Assembly: GCA_964511945.1 (NCBI GenBank)
Contig: CAZEHO010000010.1
Location: 14,055-78,054, forward strand
Direction of reading: 5' to 3'
From: CAZEHO01 sp964511945
Lineage (GTDB): Bacteria > Actinomycetota > Acidimicrobiia > Spongiisociales > UBA11373
DNA: 64,000 nucleotides
Shown: piece after piece, positions 42,758-51,416 of the stretch
Position numbering within the stretch: the stretch's first letter is position 1
Layout of the letters: every line of letters begins with the position of its first letter
Translations under genes and position numbers: made by a program
Notes under the pieces: generated by a model
Told to the model about the DNA's origin: nothing
The model's input: the letters and a program-made list of their open reading frames with translations, nothing else
Databases searched by the model: none

Positions 42758-43063
42758 TGATAAAACTCCTCCAGCGTCCGCGCCCGCGGACGCCGCTGAT
42801 GAATGGTTGACGAAAACCCGTGGAGGCTTCGAGCCACAGTCGCGACAGCGCCCAATCTCGTTCCATTGGGAACCTGCAACGGGGTCGGGGAGGTGAGCCC
42901 GGCCCTCGGTGCCGTCGACTGTGCGTGCACTCAAAGCTCCGTTCAGACAATGGGCGGCGGCGCAACAGATGGAACCTGACCCACCGTGGGGCCGAAGCCG
43001 GCCACCCGGGCGGGAGAATACCACCGGCATCCCCTGATCCAGGGGAAGGTCGGAGAGAGCGGA
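42758..43063. other. Leader region of the RNase E/G gene
   Basis: This 306-bp gap contains no credible gene. It holds a perfect hairpin against the RNase E/G Shine-Dalgarno (42774-42793) and a CCCCTG-ATC-CAGGGG hairpin (43031-43045) 18 bp after the tdk stop, a candidate terminator without T-run. Confidence 0.5.
42774..42793 (-). promoter_or_regulatory. 5'-UTR hairpin next to the RNase E/G ribosome-binding site
   Basis: GCGTCCGC-GCCC-GCGGACGC is an 8-bp perfect stem whose 3' side ends one base before the GGAGGAG ribosome site. It could set translation efficiency or be a self-cleavage site for feedback control by the enzyme. Confidence 0.45.
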
Positions 43064-43654
43064 TCAGTCGCCGTTGATCTCGAGCTGTTCCTGATGGGAC
43101 TCCGACGGGTCGTAACAGAACCGACAACGCGCCTCGTACGCATCGGTCGCTCCGAGCACCACCAGCTCATCGGATTGGATGACCCGCTGGGTATACATGC
43201 CTTCGCCTCCGCAGCGGTGACACACGGCCAGCGTCTTGGTGACGTATTCGGCCCGGGTCATCAGGGTCGGAATCGGCTCGAACGGCCGGCGCAGGAAATC
43301 GAGGTCGAGGCCGGCGACAATCACCCGCTTCCCGGAGCGAGCCAGTTGCTCGACCACGTCGACGAGACCGTCGTCGAAGAACTGCCCCTCATCGATTCCC
43401 ACCACGACCGTGCGGTCCTCGACGAGCCGCAGCAGTTCCTCGCTGTTTGCCGCGTTCTGGGCCGCCGTCGACAGGCTGGAATGGGACACCACCTCGTCGG
43501 TGGCATAGCGGTCGTCGATGACCGGCTTGAAGGTCTGGGTGTGGAGCCGTGCGATCTGATAGCGGGTGATCCGCCGGATCAACTCCTCGCTCTTGCCCGA
43601 AAACATCGGACCGCTGATGACCTCGACCCAGCCCCGCTCGTCACGCCGCTCCAT
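43064..43654 (-). CDS. tdk: Thymidine kinase
   Basis: Salvage kinase making dTMP. The protein is 196 aa from ATG 43654. The P-loop is SGPMFSGKSEEL near residues 14-25. IDEGQFFDD carries the catalytic Glu. Zinc ligands are CHRCG and CRFC, and AGLDLDFLRRPF is typical. TAGTGT lies eight bases before the ATG (leaderless). It stands alone between the RNase E/G leader and a hairpin repeat array. Confidence 0.96.
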   Translation of the reverse strand: MERRDERGWVEVISGPMFSGKSEELIRRITRYQIARLHTQTFKPVIDDRYATDEVVSHSSLSTAAQNAANSEELLRLVEDRTVVVGIDEGQFFDDGLVDVVEQLARSGKRVIVAGLDLDFLRRPFEPIPTLMTRAEYVTKTLAVCHRCGGEGMYTQRVIQSDELVVLGATDAYEARCRFCYDPSESHQEQLEINGD

Positions 43655-43662
43655 GGCGGGAG

Positions 43663-43668
43663 ACACTA
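43663..43668 (-). promoter_or_regulatory. Leaderless -10 box (TAGTGT) for tdk
   Basis: TAGTGT on the minus strand lies eight bases before the tdk ATG. Confidence 0.5.
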
Positions 43669-43670
43669 GC

Positions 43671-43740
43671 GGAGGTCAGAGATCGGAGATCAGAGATCAG
43701 ACAGAGGGCCTCTGACTTCTGACCTCTGATCTCAGTCGAG
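43671..43740. repeat. Degenerate 7-bp tandem repeat, array D, long hairpin
   Basis: About ten units end in TC with a strict 7-base period. The left half has units like AGAGATC, the right half units like TGACCTC. The halves are complementary around the palindrome AGAGGGCCTCT, giving a stem of about 20 bp with a small bulge between rodA and tdk. It may terminate transcription from rodA. Confidence 0.75.
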
Positions 43741-43750
43741 CGGAGCTCGG

Positions 43751-44914
43751 CTACGCCCGATCCCCCGGGGACCGGCTGCGCCGGATGTAGATGGCGTGCA
43801 CGATCCCGATCGTGATTGACATCGCCAGGTAGAACGAACCGCCGTAGCTCATGAACGGCAGCGGGAGCCCGGTCACCGGCAGTAGGCCGACGGTCATCCC
43901 GATGTTCACGAAGACGTGGAAGCCCACCATCGAGGCGGCACCTGCCGCGACCAGCTGGCCGAAGCGATCGCGAGCCAGTGCGGCGATGATCAGCATGCGC
44001 CACACGATGACGGCATAGAGCCCCAGGACCAGCGCCCCGCCGGCGAATCCGAGCTGCTCGCCAATCGCCGTGAACACGAAGTCGGTCCGCTGGGCTGGAA
44101 CGAAGGCCAGGTTGGTCTGAGTGCCTTCGAAGAGCCCCCGACCGAACAGGCCCCCGGAACCGATTGCGATCTGGCTCTGCGTTTGGTTGTAGTTGATGGT
44201 CAGGGTCTCCTGGCCGGCGTTGAGGAACCCGGTCAGGCGGTCGATCTGATACTCCTTCAGCAGGTCGAGCTGGAAGAGAATGATCAAGGCGATGATCCCG
44301 CCGAGTAACAGCAGCAGGATCTGGCGAACCGTGGTACCGGCAACAAAGAGCATCGTCACTACCACGAACCCGAACACCAGCATCGTTCCCAGATCGGGCT
44401 GCAGGAAGATCAGCGCTGAGGGCAGTGCGACCAGGCCCATCGCCTGACCGATCCGCAGCCAGGGCATCCGATTCTCTTCGACGTTGGCGAGCAGAAGTGC
44501 CAGCACCAGGATCACTGCAGGCTTGGCCACCTCGGACGGCTGCAGGTCGAACACTCCGAGGGAGATCCAACGCTGTGCACCCTGGCGGGTGGTGCCGAGC
44601 GGGGTCATCACGATGATCAGCAACAGCAGCGAGCCGCCATAAGCCCAAGGAGCGAGGACCCGCCACATCCGGTCGGTGAACAGCGACGCGATGATCAGCA
44701 CGATCACGCCGAGACCCATGAAGATGCTCTGCTGCACCATGTCGGTGCTGCGAGGCAACCCGGCCGACTCCAGCCGGGGTGCGGTCACCGTGAAGATCAT
44801 GAGCAGGCCGAGGGCACTCAGCGCCAGCATCGAGAACAGCAGAACGAAGTCGACGCTGGTGGCCGACGCCTCTCGGGGGCGGATCTCAAAAGCCGGCGTG
44901 GTGGTAGCGGTCAT
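43751..44914 (-). CDS. rodA: Rod shape-determining peptidoglycan polymerase RodA
   Basis: SEDS-family glycosyltransferase that works with PBP2 in cell elongation. The protein is 387 aa with about ten membrane helices. Conserved blocks are LQPSEVAKPAVIL, FLQPDLGT, QSQIAIGSGGLFGRGLFEG, FVPAQRTDFVFTAIGEQLGF and GLPLPFMSYGGSF. The ATG overlaps the mrdA stop by four bases, so the two are translationally coupled. It is the last gene of mreB-mreC-mreD-mrdA-rodA. Confidence 0.96.
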   Translation of the reverse strand: MTATTTPAFEIRPREASATSVDFVLLFSMLALSALGLLMIFTVTAPRLESAGLPRSTDMVQQSIFMGLGVIVLIIASLFTDRMWRVLAPWAYGGSLLLLIIVMTPLGTTRQGAQRWISLGVFDLQPSEVAKPAVILVLALLLANVEENRMPWLRIGQAMGLVALPSALIFLQPDLGTMLVFGFVVVTMLFVAGTTVRQILLLLLGGIIALIILFQLDLLKEYQIDRLTGFLNAGQETLTINYNQTQSQIAIGSGGLFGRGLFEGTQTNLAFVPAQRTDFVFTAIGEQLGFAGGALVLGLYAVIVWRMLIIAALARDRFGQLVAAGAASMVGFHVFVNIGMTVGLLPVTGLPLPFMSYGGSFYLAMSITIGIVHAIYIRRSRSPGDRA

Positions 44915-46962
44915 CGCACCTCCGACACGTCACCGGCCTCGATCTTGTCGAGTTCCTCACCCAACACGTACTGGAGGACCCGTCGGGCCGTGGGAGCCGC
45001 GACCTGGCCGCCCGAGCCACCGTGTTCGATGACGACGGCGACCACCCACTGTGGATCGTCGAGAGGAGCGGCGCCGACGAACCACGCCGTCGTCACCTGG
45101 AACTGCTCGTGCTCTCCGTTCTCCTTCAGCACCGGGTCCCCGGTCTCGTCGAGCACGTCGAGCCAGATCCCGGTCTCGCTGGTCCCGGTCTTGCCTCCGA
45201 CCTGCACGAGCGAATCGCCGAAACCCTGGAAGGCTTTGCGAGCGGTGCCGGCGTCACCGGCGACCACACCGTTGAGGTCCTCTTTGAGGCTCTCGACCGT
45301 CTCCTCGGAGAGCTCGATCGTGCGAGCCGCATTCGGCAGATTGGTGTAGATGATCGTGTTCTCACTGTCGACGATCGTGTCGACCACCCGGGGCACCCAC
45401 ACCGTTCCGCCGTTGAGGAGCGTGGCGTAAGCGTTCGCCATCTGCAGCGGAGTTGCCGTCATGGCACCCTGGCCGACCGCCACGTTCATCAGGTCACCAC
45501 CGGACCATCCACCCTCGAGGCGGACCAACCCGGTCTTGTTCTGCTGGTGGTACTGGAACCAATCACGATCAGGCAGCAGGCCGGACTGCTCGAAGGGCAG
45601 GTCGATCCCGGTCTTGATCCCGAACCCCAGATCCTCCGCCCAAGCCTGGAGGAGATCCTCGTCCCAGTCGACCCCGCGCCCTTCCCAGACCTCGAGGGCG
45701 ACACCCCAGAAGTACTGGTTCGAGGAGCGCTGGAGCGCTGAGTGGATGTCGACGAGTCCGTGTCCGCCCGGAGGTGGCCAGCACTCGTTCACCCGCGTGT
45801 CGAACTGCTGGCACGACCAGTCGAGAAGCGGCGGCGTCGCCGGGAACAGCAGCACGCCGTCGGCCCAGAACGAGGTCTGGTCGGCGGGATCCAGCAGCGC
45901 CACGTACTCCTCAACCAGTTCCGGCCGGGTCTGATACACGACCTCAAGTGACGGGAACAGACCATTCTCCAATGCGAGGGTGTACGCCACGACTTTGAAT
46001 GCCGATGCCGGCGGGTACAGACCCTGAATGGCGAAGTTGTTGAACACCGCCTTCTCCGACAGTTCCGCCCACTGCTCCTGGGTGATCGCGCCTTCGACGA
46101 ACAGCCCCGGGTCGTATCCGGGAACGGATGCCATGGCGCGCACCGCTCCGTTTCGCGGGTCGAGCACTACTGCTGCGGCTCTGACCACCGGCTCACCCTC
46201 TGTGCGGGAGAGGCGGATCCCCTCGAGCAGCGTCTGCTCGACGAACTGCTGCAGGTCGATGTCGATCGTTGTCACCACGCTGCCGCCGGGCTGCGGCGGG
46301 ATCTCCTCGAGCACGCCCAGGATCTCGCCGGCCGCGTTCACCTGATAGGTGATGGTGCCCGGGGTGCCGCGCAGAAGACGGTCGTAGGACCGCTCGATCC
46401 CGAAGCGTCCGACCCGGTCGCGCGGTGTGATCTCAGGGCGCTCCAGGTCGCCTTCACTCGGCGATCCGATGTAGCCGATGACGTGCGCGGCGGTCTCCCC
46501 CAGTGGGTACACGCGGAGCGGCCGCGGCTCGACGGTCACGCCGGGGAAGTCCTCGATGTGTTCCAGCACGAACAAGGCCGTGGCCTCCGACAAGGCACCG
46601 CCCAGCGGGAACCGGGCACCCGGACCGAGATCGTCGAACCTCTCCTTGATCCCGGTCGCGGTGAGGTCGAGCAGCACCGCGAGATTCTGGATCAGCTCCT
46701 CCTCCCTCTCTTCGGGGACCAACTTGCGGTCGACTACGACCCGTAGTGAAGCCTCGGTGCCGGCCATGAGGTCCAGCCCGCCGCTGGCCAGGATGTCGCC
46801 CCGTGGCGCCTCGACCTCGACCACACGGATCTGCTGTGACTGGGCGGTTTCCAGGGAGTCGGCAATGGTCGTCACCTGGAGATACCAGAGTCGCAGCGCG
46901 AGCACGCCGAACAGACCGCCAAAGATCAGGGCCATTGCCGCCAGACGCCAGCCGATCCTCAT
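44911..46962 (-). CDS. mrdA: Penicillin-binding protein 2 (elongation transpeptidase)
   Basis: Class B PBP, partner of RodA. The protein is 683 aa from ATG 46962, which overlaps the mreD stop (ATGA); a GTG three codons upstream is an alternative. One membrane helix (about residues 7-28) is followed by the dimerisation domain and the transpeptidase domain. The active-site motifs are present: SAFK, SSN and KTGT. The C-terminal end (RRVLQYVLGEELDK) is normal. Confidence 0.95.
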   Translation of the reverse strand: MRIGWRLAAMALIFGGLFGVLALRLWYLQVTTIADSLETAQSQQIRVVEVEAPRGDILASGGLDLMAGTEASLRVVVDRKLVPEEREEELIQNLAVLLDLTATGIKERFDDLGPGARFPLGGALSEATALFVLEHIEDFPGVTVEPRPLRVYPLGETAAHVIGYIGSPSEGDLERPEITPRDRVGRFGIERSYDRLLRGTPGTITYQVNAAGEILGVLEEIPPQPGGSVVTTIDIDLQQFVEQTLLEGIRLSRTEGEPVVRAAAVVLDPRNGAVRAMASVPGYDPGLFVEGAITQEQWAELSEKAVFNNFAIQGLYPPASAFKVVAYTLALENGLFPSLEVVYQTRPELVEEYVALLDPADQTSFWADGVLLFPATPPLLDWSCQQFDTRVNECWPPPGGHGLVDIHSALQRSSNQYFWGVALEVWEGRGVDWDEDLLQAWAEDLGFGIKTGIDLPFEQSGLLPDRDWFQYHQQNKTGLVRLEGGWSGGDLMNVAVGQGAMTATPLQMANAYATLLNGGTVWVPRVVDTIVDSENTIIYTNLPNAARTIELSEETVESLKEDLNGVVAGDAGTARKAFQGFGDSLVQVGGKTGTSETGIWLDVLDETGDPVLKENGEHEQFQVTTAWFVGAAPLDDPQWVVAVVIEHGGSGGQVAAPTARRVLQYVLGEELDKIEAGDVSEVR

Positions 46963-47468
46963 AGCCGCCACTCCGCCCGTCGTGTGGTACGGCCGAGCAG
47001 CGCGGTGACCGCCGGGAGAACGACCACGGCCAGCAGGGTGTTGTACAGGGAGGGAAGCAGCATCTTGCGCACGATCGCGGCGTCGGCGATTGTCTTCTCC
47101 CCGAAGATCGTACCGAGGACCGCGAATAGCGCGAGCGCCAGGAATGACATCACGAACACCACCGGCGCGATGAGGCGGTAGTCACCCGCCATCCGGTCCG
47201 TGAAGCGCACCGTGACAAAGGCCACGATCGTCGCCACGAGGGCCCACAGACCCAGCGCCGTCTCCGAGAGCAGGTCCTGGAACACCCCGGCGAGAAAGCC
47301 GAGGATGAGCGCGGCCTCATCGGGCAGATGTCTGCTCACCGCAATGACCGTGAGTAGCACCAAGGCCGGAGCACTGTCGAACGGACGGAGCCGGGCAAAC
47401 AGTGTGGTCTGGAGGGCGACGGCAATCACGATGAGGGTTGCTGCGATGACCACCTTGCGGAAGTTCAT
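46959..47468 (-). CDS. mreD: Rod shape-determining protein MreD
   Basis: A 169-aa polytopic membrane protein with about five helices; ILGFLAGVFQDLLSETALGLWAL is the MreD signature region. Start and stop overlap mreC and mrdA by four bases each. Confidence 0.92.
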   Translation of the reverse strand: MNFRKVVIAATLIVIAVALQTTLFARLRPFDSAPALVLLTVIAVSRHLPDEAALILGFLAGVFQDLLSETALGLWALVATIVAFVTVRFTDRMAGDYRLIAPVVFVMSFLALALFAVLGTIFGEKTIADAAIVRKMLLPSLYNTLLAVVVLPAVTALLGRTTRRAEWRL

Positions 47469-48430
47469 GCGCCCTCCCCTTCGGTGGTCGATGTCGTCGA
47501 TGACTCCTCCGGCCCTTCGTCGGGTTCACCCTCCGACGGCTCGACGTCTTCGAGCGGCACTTCGACGGTGGTGTCGTCGGTTTCCTCCTCGACCCCGCTG
47601 GCACTGCCCTCGTCACGGGTGAAGACCAGTACCTTGACGAAATCGACCCTGGTGATCTCAGCGGTCGGAATCGCGGTCGTTCGCAGGGCGAACCCGACCT
47701 CGGCCCGGGCGGCCCGCTCGACCCGGGCGACGCTGATCCCGGCAGGGAAACGGCCGTCGGCGGTCGCCAGCAAGTCGCCCTCGAGCAGCACGGCGTCGGT
47801 GTTGAACATTTCCAGGCCCAGGGGTCCGCTTCCCCGCCCGGTGACGACCCCGGTCTCACCGGTTCGCTCGATCCGAACGGCTACCCGAACCGTGGGCTCC
47901 AGCAGCAGCAGGACCCGGGCGGTCGAGTCGGTCACAGAGACCACCCGACCGATCAGACCTCCTTCGTCGACGACCGGCATGTCGACCGCTATGCCGTCGA
48001 GGCGGCCCTTGTCGATCACCCGGGTGAAATCGAACTCCGACACGCCCACCGCCAGCACCCTGGCGGTGACGGCCTCGATCTCCTCGGGCTGCTCGACACC
48101 GACGATGTCCTCGAGCTCCTCGACTCGGCGCTGCAGCGCCTCGGTCTCCTGGAGCTGGCGCTCGAGACCGGCAATCTCCCCGCGCAGCCGTTCGTTCTCG
48201 TCGCGCAGCGAGGTGAGATCGGAGATGGTCTCGAAGAAATTGACGACGGGGCGGGTGACGTTTCCGACCACCCGCTGGATCGGAGCAAAGGCTGCCTGGG
48301 TGCCGTCACGCAGGGTGCCTCCGATGCCTGCACCGGATGCCCGCAGATCGAACGTGACCAGAACCAGCGACGCAATGATCAGCCCGATGAACAGGGCGGT
48401 GACACGGTCAAATCCGGGAAGGCGTAGCAA
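47465..48430 (-). CDS. mreC: Rod shape-determining protein MreC
   Basis: Membrane-anchored periplasmic-side scaffold. The protein is 321 aa. A membrane helix lies at about residues 11-27, a coiled coil at about 70-110 (DENERLRGEIAGLERQLQET), then the beta domain (VIDKGRLDGIAVDMPVV). An acidic, Thr/Ser-rich tail ends STTSTTEGEGA, similar in character to linkers in the HD and FecR proteins of this window. The start is a TTG at 48430 with a G-run about ten bases upstream. Confidence 0.93.
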   Translation of the reverse strand: MLRLPGFDRVTALFIGLIIASLVLVTFDLRASGAGIGGTLRDGTQAAFAPIQRVVGNVTRPVVNFFETISDLTSLRDENERLRGEIAGLERQLQETEALQRRVEELEDIVGVEQPEEIEAVTARVLAVGVSEFDFTRVIDKGRLDGIAVDMPVVDEGGLIGRVVSVTDSTARVLLLLEPTVRVAVRIERTGETGVVTGRGSGPLGLEMFNTDAVLLEGDLLATADGRFPAGISVARVERAARAEVGFALRTTAIPTAEITRVDFVKVLVFTRDEGSASGVEEETDDTTVEVPLEDVEPSEGEPDEGPEESSTTSTTEGEGA

Positions 48431-48489
48431 GAATTAGCACCCCCCGCAGGACCGGAGCGGCTCCCCCGCCAGGGGCACGGCCGGTGCTC

Positions 48490-49521
48490 CTACGCGCGGC
48501 CTGACGAGGAAAGGACGTCCTGGAGCTGGTCGAATTCCTCCAGGCAGCGTCCGGATCCCACCACCACCGAGTGCAGGGGACGGTCGGCGGTGATGACCGG
48601 AGTTCCGGTCTCGTTGGCGATCCGCACATCGAGGCCCCGCAGCAGGGCGCCGCCGCCGGTGAGGACGATGCCGCCCTCCATGATGTCGGCGGCAAGCTCC
48701 GGTGGGGTCTTGTCGAGGCAGAACTTCACTGCGTCGACAACCTGCTGTACCGGCTCCTCGATGGCTTCGCGAACCTCCTGCGCGGTGACGATGACGGTTT
48801 TCGGCAGGCCGGTGACCAGATCGCGACCGCGGATCTCCGCGTGCGGCTCGTCCGAGAACGGCCAGGCCGACCCGATCGCCATCTTGAGCTGCTCTGCGGT
48901 GCGATCACCGAGCAGGAGGTTGTACTCCTTCTTGACCCACTGAATGATCGCCTCGTCGATCTCGTCGCCACCAATGCGCACGCTGCGGGAAACGACGATG
49001 CCGCCGAGCGAGATGACGGCGACCTCGGTGGTCCCACCACCGATGTCCACGACCATCGATCCGGTCGGATCCTGGACCGGCAGCCCGACCCCGATCGCAG
49101 CAGCCATCGGCTCCTCGATGGTGAAAGCGCGGCGGGCTCCGGCGTGATAGGCGGCTTCCTCGACGGCTCTGCGCTCAACACCGGTGATCCCGGACGGCAC
49201 GCAGATGATGATGCGGGGACGCGCCCATGGGCGGTTCTGCACCTTCTTGATGAAGTAGCGCAGCATCCGCTCCGTGATGTCGAAATCGGCGATGACGCCG
49301 TCACGCAGCGGACGGATCGCCTGGATGTGGGACGGGGTCCGTCCAATCATCCGCTTGGCATCCATGCCGACGGCCAGTGCCTGGTTATCCCGCGTGTTGA
49401 TTGCGACGACCGAGGGCTCGTTGAGCACGATGCCCTGACCGCGCACGAACACCAGCGTGTTCGCGGTTCCCAAATCGATGGCCATGTCGCGAATGGCGAG
49501 CGACATGATGCTTGGTGGCAT
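48490..49521 (-). CDS. mreB: Rod shape-determining protein MreB
   Basis: Actin-like filament protein that guides wall synthesis in rods. The protein is 343 aa. The phosphate-1 loop is AIDLGTANTLVFV, phosphate-2 is VVDIGGGTTEVAVISLGG, and the adenosine motif is IVLTGGGALLRGLD. ATG 49506 is an alternative start. A TACACT -10 box at 49551-49556 gives a leader of about 25-30 nt. Its presence with rodA, mrdA, mreC and mreD predicts a rod-shaped cell. Confidence 0.97.
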   Translation of the reverse strand: MPPSIMSLAIRDMAIDLGTANTLVFVRGQGIVLNEPSVVAINTRDNQALAVGMDAKRMIGRTPSHIQAIRPLRDGVIADFDITERMLRYFIKKVQNRPWARPRIIICVPSGITGVERRAVEEAAYHAGARRAFTIEEPMAAAIGVGLPVQDPTGSMVVDIGGGTTEVAVISLGGIVVSRSVRIGGDEIDEAIIQWVKKEYNLLLGDRTAEQLKMAIGSAWPFSDEPHAEIRGRDLVTGLPKTVIVTAQEVREAIEEPVQQVVDAVKFCLDKTPPELAADIMEGGIVLTGGGALLRGLDVRIANETGTPVITADRPLHSVVVGSGRCLEEFDQLQDVLSSSGRA

Positions 49522-49583
49522 AACGACTCAGCCCCAGTGGATTCGCAACGAGTGTACCCGACGGTGACGGGTGGGCCCGAAGT

Positions 49584-49988
49584 TCATCCGAAGAACAGTC
49601 TCAGTTCCCGATCGGCTGATTCCGGCGAATCTGAACCGTGAACGATGTTCTCGGTCAAGATCAGGCCGAAATCCCCACGAATCGTGCCCGGGGCAGCCTG
49701 CTGTGGGTTGGTGACGCCCATGAGGGTGCGGGAGACGGTGACCGCCTCGTCGCCGGTCCACTTCATCGCGACCACCGGACCGCTGGTGATGAATGCCAGC
49801 AGGTCGGGGTAGAACGGCTTCTCGACGTGCTCGGCGTAGTGACGCCCCGCCAGTTCCTCGTCGATCTGCAGCATGCGAATGGCATCCAGCCGGAGCCCTT
49901 TGCGCTCGAATCGGCCGATCACCTCACCGACCAGACCGCGCCGAACCCCATCTGGCTTGACCATCACAAACGTGCTCTGCTCCGCCAC
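49584..49988 (-). CDS. ndk: Nucleoside-diphosphate kinase
   Basis: Balances NTP and dNTP pools by phosphate transfer through a His. The protein is 134 aa. TFVMVKPDGVRRGLVG opens it and the catalytic His is in NIVHGSDSPESADRE. The GTG start at 49988 has GGAG five bases upstream. It lies downstream of folC, a frequent actinobacterial pair. Confidence 0.97.
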   Translation of the reverse strand: MAEQSTFVMVKPDGVRRGLVGEVIGRFERKGLRLDAIRMLQIDEELAGRHYAEHVEKPFYPDLLAFITSGPVVAMKWTGDEAVTVSRTLMGVTNPQQAAPGTIRGDFGLILTENIVHGSDSPESADRELRLFFG

Positions 49989-50033
49989 CGTGACTCCATT
50001 TCGTCGTGCCGGGCGGAGATGGTAGCCCTTGGA

Positions 50034-50090
50034 GAACGGGCATCAGGCATCGGGCATCGGGCGTCGGTTGCCGGTCATCAGTCATCTGAA
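50034..50090. repeat. Degenerate 7-bp tandem repeat, array E
   Basis: Between ndk and folC about seven units repeat with a 7-base period (for example CATCAGG then CATCGGG, later CATCAGT). No clear hairpin halves are seen here. Confidence 0.65.
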
Positions 50091-50120
50091 GCGGACCGAG
50101 AACTGGGGGAACGCTCGCCT

Positions 50121-51416
50121 TCAGATGCCGAGAGCGGTGCGCGCCTCTCCCACCACGTAGATCGATCCAGTGACCAGTACCGGGTCACCCGATTCGGCGG
50201 CTGCGGCGACGGCGGTCGGGACGTCGGGGTGCGGAGTGGCCGGCACGCCCAGCACCCGGGTGGCGTCGGCGGCCACATCGCCCGCATCGGTGGCTCGCTC
50301 GATGTCTGCGGCGGCAGTCTCGACTCCGATGAGGCATCCGCGGAACGGGTCCAGGATTCCATCGAGGTCCTTGTCCTGCATTGCTCCGATGACCAACCGC
50401 CACTGCAGCGTCGGGAACTCCTCGGCAATCGCCTCACAGAGCGCTGCGGCGCCGTGCGGGTTGTGGGCGCCGTCCAGCATCAGCAGTGGATCACGCCGAA
50501 CGATCTCCATCCGCCCCGGCGCGGTCACCGCAGCGGCAGCTTCCCTGACCGCTTCGACATCGAGCGGCCGGCCCAGCAGCGCCTCGACGGCGGCCACCGC
50601 GACCGCGAAGTTCGCCGTCTGGTGCCTCCCGTGCAGGGTCAGATGCAAGTCGTGATAACCGGCCTCGGCGCCCTCGATATCGATCAGCCAGCCCCCGACC
50701 GCCGGCTGCGCCGCGCTGATGCGGAAATCCGTGTCCTGGCTGAACCAGTGAGCGTTCCGCTCCTTTGCCGCCGCCTCGGCCATCGCGACGACAGACGGCG
50801 GCAGGGCACCGGTAACGAGAAATGAACCCTCGTCGAGGATCGCCAGCTTCTCCCCCGCAATCTCCTCCACGGTGTGCCCGAGGTATTCGACATGTTCGAT
50901 GCCGATCGACGTCAGCACCGCGACTTCGGACGACGCAACGTTGGTCGCGTCGAAGCGCCCCCCGAGCCCGGTCTCGACGACGGCGGCGTCGACGGCCCGC
51001 TCGGCGAACCAGCTGAATGCGAGTGCAGCGGTGAGCTCGAAGTAGGTGATCCCGTCACCCGATCGTTCTTCGTAGAGGTCCACGAGCGGCGCCAGCTCGG
51101 CGACCACCAGGGCGAACTCGTCCGGCGTCATGGCATCGAGACCGAGCGAGAACCGCTCTTCGACGGCTTGGAGATGCGGGGAGGTGAACACTCCCGGAGT
51201 CAGGCCGTGGGCCGACAGCAGCGCGGCGACCATCCGGGCCGTCGAGGTCTTGCCGTTGGTCCCGGCGAGATGGACGATCGGATATGACCGCTCAGGATTG
51301 GCGAGCAGCTCGAGCAGCCCCGCGATCCGCTCGAGACCGGGCTTCACCCCTCTGCCGATGTGGCGATAGAGGTAGGCGACGGCGGATGCGTAGTCCGTGG
51401 TGCTACCCCAACTCAT
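50121..51416 (-). CDS. folC: Folylpolyglutamate synthase / dihydrofolate synthase
   Basis: Adds glutamate to dihydropteroate and folates. The protein is 431 aa from ATG 51416. The ATP site is HLAGTNGKTSTARM. Mur-ligase-type blocks are ETGLGGRFDATNV, SIGIEHVEYLGHT and LMLDGAHNPHGA. The start overlaps the last 14 bases of valS; the longer open frame into valS is a shadow. Confidence 0.95.
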   Translation of the reverse strand: MSWGSTTDYASAVAYLYRHIGRGVKPGLERIAGLLELLANPERSYPIVHLAGTNGKTSTARMVAALLSAHGLTPGVFTSPHLQAVEERFSLGLDAMTPDEFALVVAELAPLVDLYEERSGDGITYFELTAALAFSWFAERAVDAAVVETGLGGRFDATNVASSEVAVLTSIGIEHVEYLGHTVEEIAGEKLAILDEGSFLVTGALPPSVVAMAEAAAKERNAHWFSQDTDFRISAAQPAVGGWLIDIEGAEAGYHDLHLTLHGRHQTANFAVAVAAVEALLGRPLDVEAVREAAAAVTAPGRMEIVRRDPLLMLDGAHNPHGAAALCEAIAEEFPTLQWRLVIGAMQDKDLDGILDPFRGCLIGVETAAADIERATDAGDVAADATRVLGVPATPHPDVPTAVAAAAESGDPVLVTGSIYVVGEARTALGI

